Assembly (NCBI GenBank): GCA_009827225.1
Contig: WUAI01000026.1
Coordinates: 1 to 46,163, forward strand
DNA: 46,163 nucleotides
Direction of reading: 5' to 3'
From: Flavobacteriaceae bacterium
GTDB taxonomy: Bacteria > Bacteroidota > Bacteroidia > Flavobacteriales > Flavobacteriaceae
Shown: in pieces, positions 7,853-15,500 of the stretch
Numbering within the stretch: the first letter of the stretch is position 1
Layout: every line of letters starts with the position of its first letter
Notes under the pieces: model-generated
Databases searched by the model: none
Seen by the model: only the letters and a program-made list of their open reading frames with translations
Told to the model about the DNA's origin: nothing
Position numbers and translations under genes: made by a program

Positions 7853-7966
7853 ATAATGTAATGAACTTGCTTTGCGAACAAAGCGGGAGCAAATTTAAAA
7901 CTTTTACAGGAAAAGCAAAGTAAATAATTCAATAATTTCTATGCTGAAGAGAGATCGAGCGAGGGG

Positions 7967-8485
7967 TTACAGCTTATCGCTAAAGATCTTATTTATTTCT
8001 TCGTCCACTTCCTTTTTTAATTCTGAATTGTCTGAAGCTCGTTTTCCAATGCGGTAGGAAATATAGATGAGGAAGAATAGTATAGGTAACACAACCGGTA
8101 ATGAATACCAAAAGTCGTATTCATCTATATACTGAATGTTATGATTGATTACCCCTGAGAGTTGAAAGAGAAACATGGTGAAGGGGACCAATATGGCATA
8201 CTTCCACCAGTTTTTGGAAGTAAGAAACCAAATACCGGTAAGCAGAACAAAGGTGATCTTCGTAAATAAAGAATGGAAAAAATAAGAGACATTACGGTAT
8301 CCTCCGGAACTGATGGTTCCAAATATGGTGTCCCATTCTTTTGAATCGGTTGGAGCTACTCGATAAAGGTAAAACAGGAAGGGTGTTGCTATTAAAACAA
8401 CGGATAGTAACACCCCTACTATATAGGATTTTTTTCTATCCGTTTGGATCTGGTTCGTATTCGTCTTTATCGATTTGTTGCTCAT
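7967..8485 (-). CDS. Small integral membrane protein of unknown function
   Basis: The 172-residue product has four likely transmembrane segments (about residues 22-42, 72-88, 92-112 and 128-145) and a charged C-terminal tail (ELKKEVDEEINKIF). I do not recognise a family. Its ATG at 8485 lies inside the 42-codon lipoprotein gene 8436-8564 in another frame, overlapping by 50 bp. No good later start was found before the first membrane segment. The two genes are probably one translationally linked unit. Confidence 0.6.
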   Translation of the reverse strand: MSNKSIKTNTNQIQTDRKKSYIVGVLLSVVLIATPFLFYLYRVAPTDSKEWDTIFGTISSGGYRNVSYFFHSLFTKITFVLLTGIWFLTSKNWWKYAILVPFTMFLFQLSGVINHNIQYIDEYDFWYSLPVVLPILFFLIYISYRIGKRASDNSELKKEVDEEINKIFSDKL

Positions 8486-8564
8486 TAGTAACGAGAGATT
8501 CCGGAGTGCAACTTGCTGTTAATACTAGTCCTGCGATAGCTAAAATAAACATTAATTTTTTCAT
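8436..8564 (-). CDS. 42-residue lipoprotein overlapping the downstream membrane protein
   Basis: This very short reading frame starts with ATG at 8564 and ends with TAG at 8436-8438. The product is MKKLMFILAIAGLVLTASC followed by TPESLVTNEQQIDKDEYEPD and PNG. It is a complete lipoprotein signal peptide (lipobox LTASC, Cys 19) plus a 24-residue polar tail. The signal sequence is too good to be chance, and the tail has an acidic, Pro-ending character. The last 50 bp are shared in a different frame with the gene at 7967-8485. The function is unknown; it may be a tiny surface or periplasmic partner of the overlapping membrane protein. Confidence 0.65.
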   Translation of the reverse strand: MKKLMFILAIAGLVLTASCTPESLVTNEQQIDKDEYEPDPNG

Positions 8565-8673
8565 GGGGATTACATTTTTAGTGGTTAATAACCCCACAAA
8601 GCTATAGCGAACTTTGTAATTTTCTAATAGTCAATATTTTATATTATCACCGTACTTTTGTTAGTTTTTATTC

Positions 8674-9096
8674 CTACTTTTTTCGACGAAAGGTAGCAAA
8701 AATTCGACTAACAACCCAATTTCCTACAGGAAAATAAAAACTGAAGAAAAGTGTCATGGCTAGTGCAAAGACGTGTGGCCCGAGTATTTTGTCTATAATA
8801 TTTCCTGGATATATATAGGAGGAGCCAAGGGCATAACCTCCAAATTCGAGTAGCCCCATTGCAACCATCCCGTAGGCATATTGAGTGAAAAACGGGAAAT
8901 TCCTTAAGATTATCGAGACCGGAACCATATATAAAACATATACGGTGATTACCTGCCACCAATAAGTGAATTTTGCAATCTCCAAAACCTGACCCACATA
9001 GTTCATTACGAGACCCGCAATAAAGTAGATCAGAACATAGGTGATTACCCTTCCTTTTTCAACCGATTTGAATTGACTTTTAACGAATGCTATCAT
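8674..9096 (-). CDS. Small multi-pass membrane protein of unknown function
   Basis: The 140-residue product has about four hydrophobic segments (roughly residues 18-38, 46-65, 72-92 and 108-128) and a basic C-terminus (FATFRRKK). No motif identifies it. It is on the same strand as the lipoprotein/membrane pair, 110 bp upstream of it, and may belong to the same transcript. It lies on the far side of the long control region of the giant secreted-protein gene, transcribed away from it. Confidence 0.6.
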   Translation of the reverse strand: MIAFVKSQFKSVEKGRVITYVLIYFIAGLVMNYVGQVLEIAKFTYWWQVITVYVLYMVPVSIILRNFPFFTQYAYGMVAMGLLEFGGYALGSSYIYPGNIIDKILGPHVFALAMTLFFSFYFPVGNWVVSRIFATFRRKK

Positions 9097-9528
9097 AGCG
9101 TATCTAGCTCAAATATAATGCAAAAAATTGGCTCATTTTTTACAACTGTAGTGCAGTTCATAGCGTTTTTTAGACATTTTAACGATAAAATATACGTGTA
9201 AACACGTAGGTAATTCAGTCAAAAATTTAATCATTATTAACATTTAAAGTAGGAAAAAACAACTATTTATAAATAATAAATGCATTTAAACGAATAAAAT
9301 GGCATTTAATCGAAAATAAATTGATAGTGATTTACTTGGAAGTCAAAATTTGTTTTTAAGATATAATTTAGAAAAGCCAAAATCAACCAAATCTTACGAT
9401 GAACTTTAAAGTTCGTAACCTACTTAATTCTAAAATTAAACAAATCCGTACGTGGGCAGAAATTGATCGACAGTTTCTGGCCCTGTACGCATGTGATATA
9501 AATTCTATTAACGTATAGACACAAGCTT
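9097..9528 (+). promoter_or_regulatory. 432-bp AT-rich control region upstream of the giant secreted-protein gene
   Basis: There is no gene here. It contains a 16-bp palindrome TACGTGTAAACACGTA (9193-9208), a direct repeat GCATTTAAACGAA/GCATTTAATCGAA at 20-bp spacing (9282-9294, 9302-9314), a perfect 14-bp palindrome GAACTTTAAAGTTC (9401-9414), and a 41-nt hairpin just before the gene (9448-9488). Promoters for the divergent minus-strand gene at 9096 should also be here. I could not place a convincing TAnnTTTG element for the giant gene. Confidence 0.6.
9448..9488 (+). promoter_or_regulatory. 5'-leader hairpin before the giant gene
   Basis: The arms at 9448-9462 (GTACGTGGGCAGAAA) and 9474-9488 (TTTCTGGCCCTGTAC) pair at 12 of 15 positions around an 11-nt loop. 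It ends 40 nt before the ATG and is GC-rich within AT-rich surroundings, so it stands out. It could be an operator on DNA or a leader RNA structure; there is no T-run, so it is not a simple terminator. Confidence 0.55.
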
Positions 9529-12500
9529 ATGAAAATAGTTAATTATTTCTTCAAAAAATCTTCGTACCAATTAATAGCGTCGATTTGTTTTTTCAGTTTG
9601 ATGTTATTTTCTGGAGAAGGATTAGCTCAAAACTTGTTTACAAATCCTGGACTGGATAAAGCCTCTGCCGATTGTACAGGTGTTGATGCCCAAAGGGCGG
9701 ATGCACCCGATGGGTGGGTTGGGACATTTACCCCGGACCGTTCTACTGAAGGTCAAAGGGCTTATGATGGAACAGAAGTGTTGAACACCAACAATTCTCC
9801 CAGCGGTGGATGTTACTATGGTTTTAGGGCACTTGGAGGAAACTCCGAAGGTATTGCACAGGACATTAACCTGGTCGGAGGAGAAATTTATAATTTCTCT
9901 TTCGATTACCTAATTTCAACGGTGCCATCTGGAACTCCTTGTACTCCTCAATTGGAGATAATTCTGAATGGTACAGTGGTGGCTACTCCACCACCACCTC
10001 CGGTAGAAGAAGTATGGACAAGACCTACCGTAACATTCTCGGTTCCTACAACAGGAGTTTATACTTTTGAATTTTTTGCAGGTGGATCATGTAGCACAAC
10101 ATGGAATTTTGTCGATGACCTGGTGGTGACTTTGTCTTGTGAAATTACGGACATCGCTTTGTCCAACGAAACTCCGTGTAATGATAATGGAACAGGAGCG
10201 AATTCAGCCGACGATTTCTATACAGCAGATGTTTCGGTAATCTTTACCAACCCACCAACAACCGGAACACTTGACTTGACAGGTGACGGAACGGCTTCTG
10301 TAGCAGTCGGAAGTTTGGATTCACCAACTTTTCACACTTTTACCGGTGTTACCTTACCGGCAGATGGTGGTGCGGTTAACCTGACCGCTTCATTCTCAGA
10401 CGATGCCGCTTGTACCTATACAGAAAGTGCGGGAACTGCTCCTGCTTCTTGTAGTTTCCCCGATGCCGACCTGGTAACCACTAAAGTTCTTAGTAGTGGA
10501 AACCCAACGCCGGCGGAAGGCGATACTGTAACCTTTACTATTACTGTAACCAATAACGGTCCTGATACCGCTACCAATGTAACACTCGACGATACTATTC
10601 CGGCAGGCCTTAGCCCAACTGGAAACAACGGTAACACTTCTCAAGGAACATATTTGCAACCAACCTGGACCATAGGAACACTTGCCAATGGGGCAAACGC
10701 CACCTTAACTATAGAAGGTACCGTAGATATCGGACAAGATGGTAATACAATTACAAATACTACCACAGCAGCATCTACTCCGGATCAGAACGATCCAACC
10801 ACTGCCGGAGATGATCTTACTGAAAGTGTAACGGTTTCCGGATGTGTTGATACCGACGGAGATGGTACCTGCGATAGTGTTGACCCGGATCCGGCCGATC
10901 CTTGTGTGGACGATGGAGTAGTTGGAGATGAAGACACTTCAAATCCTATTTGGCAAGCAGCTGATTGTGATGGAGACGGTGTGACTAACATTCAGGAAAC
11001 AACTGATGGTACAGATCCGAATGATCCTTGTGATTATGATCCTGCTAGTCAGGTAGTTGCGACAGTTTCCGCAGCCTGGAATGCTTTGGATTGTGACGGA
11101 GACGGCGTAACTAATGGTGATGAGATTGCCGATGGAACCAATCCATTGGATCCTTGTGATTACGATCCTGTGAGTCAGGTGATAGCTAATGTTTCAGCAG
11201 CATGGAATGCATTGGATTGTGATGGTGATGGTGTGACCAATGGTGATGAAATAGCTAGTGGAACTAATCCACTCGATCCTTGTGATTATAACCCCGTTTT
11301 GATCACCTTAGCTCAGACTACAGCCTGGTTATTAGCCGACTGTGATGGTGATGGTACTTCGAACGGACAAGAGGTTTCAGACGGAACCGACCCTCTAGAC
11401 CCTTGTGATGTAACAAATCAAGTAGTTCAAACTGATCCTGGTTTGCCAGCTACCGATCCTATTCAAATTGCATACAATATATGGGCTGCAGCCGATTGTG
11501 ACGGCGACGGCGAAGACAATGGTACTGAAGCAGGTAATGGAACAGATCCGTTCGATCCTTGTGATGTGACCACAGCAACAATACCTACCGATCCCATGGC
11601 ACCAGGAACTCCGGCGCAAGATGCATACGATGTGTGGGCTGCTGCCGATTGTGATGGAGATGGAGAAGACAATGGAACAGAAGTTACCAACGGAACCGAT
11701 CCGTTCGATCCATGTAGCGTTACGGTTGCCACTATTCCAGACCCAAGCGATCCTAACTATGGAGTTTGGGCTGCAGCCGATTGCGATGGCGACGGTGAAG
11801 ATAATGGAACAGAAGCCAGTAATGGAACCGATCCTTACGATCCTTGTGATGTAACGACTGCAACGATTCCTACCAACCCAATGGCACCGGGTACCCCAGC
11901 GCAGACAGCCTACGATATTTGGGCGGCTGCCGATTGTGACGGTGACGGAGTGACCAATGGTGTTGAAGCTGAAACCGACGGAACCGATCCGTTCGATCCT
12001 TGTGATTTTGATCCGGTGAGTCAGGTAATAGCGAATGTTACTGCTGCCTGGAACGCATTGGATTGTGATGGAGACGGAGTAACCAATGGAGATGAAATAA
12101 CCGATGGAACCGATCCACAGGATCCTTGTGATTATATGGCCGGAAGCATTACCGGACCCCAGTCTTCAGGATGGGATCTGTTAGATTGTGATGGTGACGG
12201 GGTGACCAACGGAGACGAAATAGCTGACGGGACAGATCCACAGGATCCTTGTGATTATGTGGCTGCCAGTCAGACAACAACACCAAGTGCTGCTTGGGAC
12301 TTATTAGACTGTGATGGAGACGGGGATCCAAACGGAACCGATCCGGACCCACAAGATCCTTGTGTGGCGACTACTTCAGTAATACCAAACCCAACCGATC
12401 CGAACTATGCCATATGGGCTGCTGCTGATTGTGATGGAGATGGCGAAGACAATGGAACAGAAGTTACCAATGGAACCGATCCATTCGATCCATGTAGTGT

Positions 12501-15500
12501 TACGGTTGCCACTATTCCAGACCCAAGCGATCCTAACTATGGAGTTTGGGCTGCAGCCGATTGCGATGGCGACGGTGAAGATAATGGAACAGAAGCCAGT
12601 AATGGAACCGATCCTTACGATCCTTGTGATGTAACGACTGCAACGATTCCTACCAACCCAATGGCACCGGGTACCCCAGCGCAGACAGCCTACGATATTT
12701 GGGCGGCTGCCGATTGTGACGGTGACGGAGTGACCAATGGTGTTGAAGCTGAAACCGACGGAACCGATCCGTTCGATCCTTGTGATTTTGATCCGGTGAG
12801 TCAGGTAATAGCGAATGTTACTGCTGCCTGGAACGCATTGGATTGTGATGGAGACGGAGTAACCAATGGAGATGAAATAACCGATGGAACCGATCCACAG
12901 GATCCCTGTGACTTCATGTTATCAAGCCAGACGGAACCAACTACGGCTGCTTGGGAAGCACTGGATTGCGATGGCGATGGAGTGACCAACGGACAAGAAA
13001 TTATAGACGGCACCGATCCATTGGATCCTTGTGATTTGATCGCTGCTAATCAGGATACAACACCTTCTGGAACATGGGATGCTCTGGATTGTGACGGTGA
13101 TGGAGTGACCAACGGTCAGGAGATCATCGACGGAACCGATCCGGTAGATCCTTGTGACTTTGTTTTGGCAAGTCAGACTTTACCACCAACATTAGTTTGG
13201 GAAGCATTGGATTGTGATGGAGACGGTGTTACCAATGGAGACGAAGTTGCCGATGGTACCGATCCGCTGGATGAGTGTGATCTGATATTTACAAGTCAAA
13301 CGGTTCCACCTTCCACAGCATGGGAAACCGGGGATTGTGATGGTGATGGTGTAACCAACGGTGATGAGATTATTGATGGAACCGATCCTGTTGATCCTTG
13401 TGACTTTATGCAGACCAGCCAAACAGTACCAACGACTCCTGCATGGGAAGCATTGGATTGTGATGGTGATGGAGTAACCAACGGACAAGAAATTATAGAC
13501 GGCACCGATCCACTAGACGAATGTGATCTGGTTGTAGCTAATCAAACATTACCACCTTCAGCAGTATGGGATGCCGCAGATTGTGATGGTGATGGGGTAA
13601 CCAATGGTCAGGAAGTGATCGACGGAACCGATCCTGTAGATCCTTGTGACTTTGTTTTGGCAAGTCAGACTTTACCACCAACACTAGTTTGGGAAGCATT
13701 GGATTGTGATGGTGACGGTGTCACCAATGGTGACGAAGTTGCCGATGGTACCGATCCATTAAATGAATGTGATCTAATATTTACAAGTCAAACAGTTCCA
13801 CCGAGCCAGGCTTGGATCGATGGAGATTGTGATGGAGACGGGGTAACCAATGGTGATGAGATCATCGACGGCACCGATCCGGTTGATCCATGTCAATTTG
13901 TATTGACTAGTCAGACAATTCCAACTACTCCTGCCTGGGAGGCCTTGGATTGTGATGGCGATGGAGTGACCAACGGACAAGAAATTATAGATGGCACCGA
14001 TCCATTAGATCCTTGTGATTTAATCGCTGCTAACCAGGATACCACACCAACCGCCGCGTGGGATGCCCTTGATTGTGACGGTGATGGAGTAACTAACGGT
14101 CAGGAGATCATTGATGGAACAGATCCTGTTGATCCTTGTGATTTCGTATTAGCAAATCAAGATACTACTGCCACCGCAGCATGGGAAGCCCTTGACTGTG
14201 ATGGTGACGGTGTTACCAACGGTGATGAAGTTGCCGATGGTACCGATCCATTAGATGAGTGTGATTTGGTATTCACCAGTCAGACCGTTCCACCGAGCCA
14301 GGCTTGGATTGATGGAGATTGTGATGGCGATGGTGTGACCAACGGTGATGAAATTATCGATGGAACCGATCCGGTTGATCCTTGTGATTTCATGCTATCA
14401 AGTCAAACAGTACCTACTACTCTCGCATGGGAGGCACTTGATTGTGATGGTGATGGTGTAACCAACGGTGATGAAATTGCCGATGGTACCGATCCTCTTG
14501 ATGAGTGTGATCTTGTTGTTGCCAGCCAGACCGTACCACCTACGGCAGCTTGGGAAGCAGCAGATTGTGATGGTGATGGTGTGACCAACGGACAAGAAGT
14601 CCTAGACGGAACTGATCCTGTTGATCCTTGTGATTTTGTTCTTGCGAATCAGACGTTGCCGCCAACACCAGAGTGGGAAGCACTGGACTGTGATGGTGAC
14701 GGTGTAACCAATGGTGATGAAGTTGCCGATGGTACCGATCCGCTGGATGAGTGTGATCTGATATTCACCAGTCAAACAGTACCACCTAGCCAGGCTTGGA
14801 TCGATGGAGATTGTGATGGAGATGGTGTTACCAATGGTGATGAAATTATAGACGGAACCGATCCGGTTGACCCATGTCAATTTGTATTAAGCAGCCAGAC
14901 AATTCCAACAACTCCAGAATGGGAGGCGCTGGATTGCGATGGCGATGGTGTGACTAACGGACAAGAAATTATAGATGGCACCGATCCATTAGATCCTTGT
15001 GATCTGATCGCAGCCAACCAGGATACGACACCAACCGCAGCTTGGGATGCCCTTGATTGTGACGGTGACGGTGTAACCAATGGTCAGGAGATCATCGACG
15101 GAACCGATCCGGTCGATCCTTGTGACTTTGTATTAGCGAGTCAGGATACGACTCCTACACAAGAATGGTTAGATCTGGACTGTGATGGTGACGGTGTAAC
15201 CAATGGTGATGAAGTTGCCGATGGTACCGATCCATTGGACGAGTGTGATCTGGTATTCACCAGTCAAACAGTACCACCTAGCCAGGCTTGGATCGATGGT
15301 GATTGTGACGGAGACGGTGTAACCAATGGTGACGAGATCATCGATGGAACCGATCCTGTTGATCCTTGTGATTTCATGCTATCGAGCCAGACGATTCCAA
15401 CTACCCCGGAATGGGAAGCATTGGATTGTGATGGTGATGGTGTGACCAATGGACAAGAAATTATAGATGGTACCGATCCATTAGATCCTTGTGATCTGAT

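Noticed and set aside
7612-7923. Open frame across the tRNA region
   Set aside because: It reads through two clear tRNA genes and a terminator in antisense.
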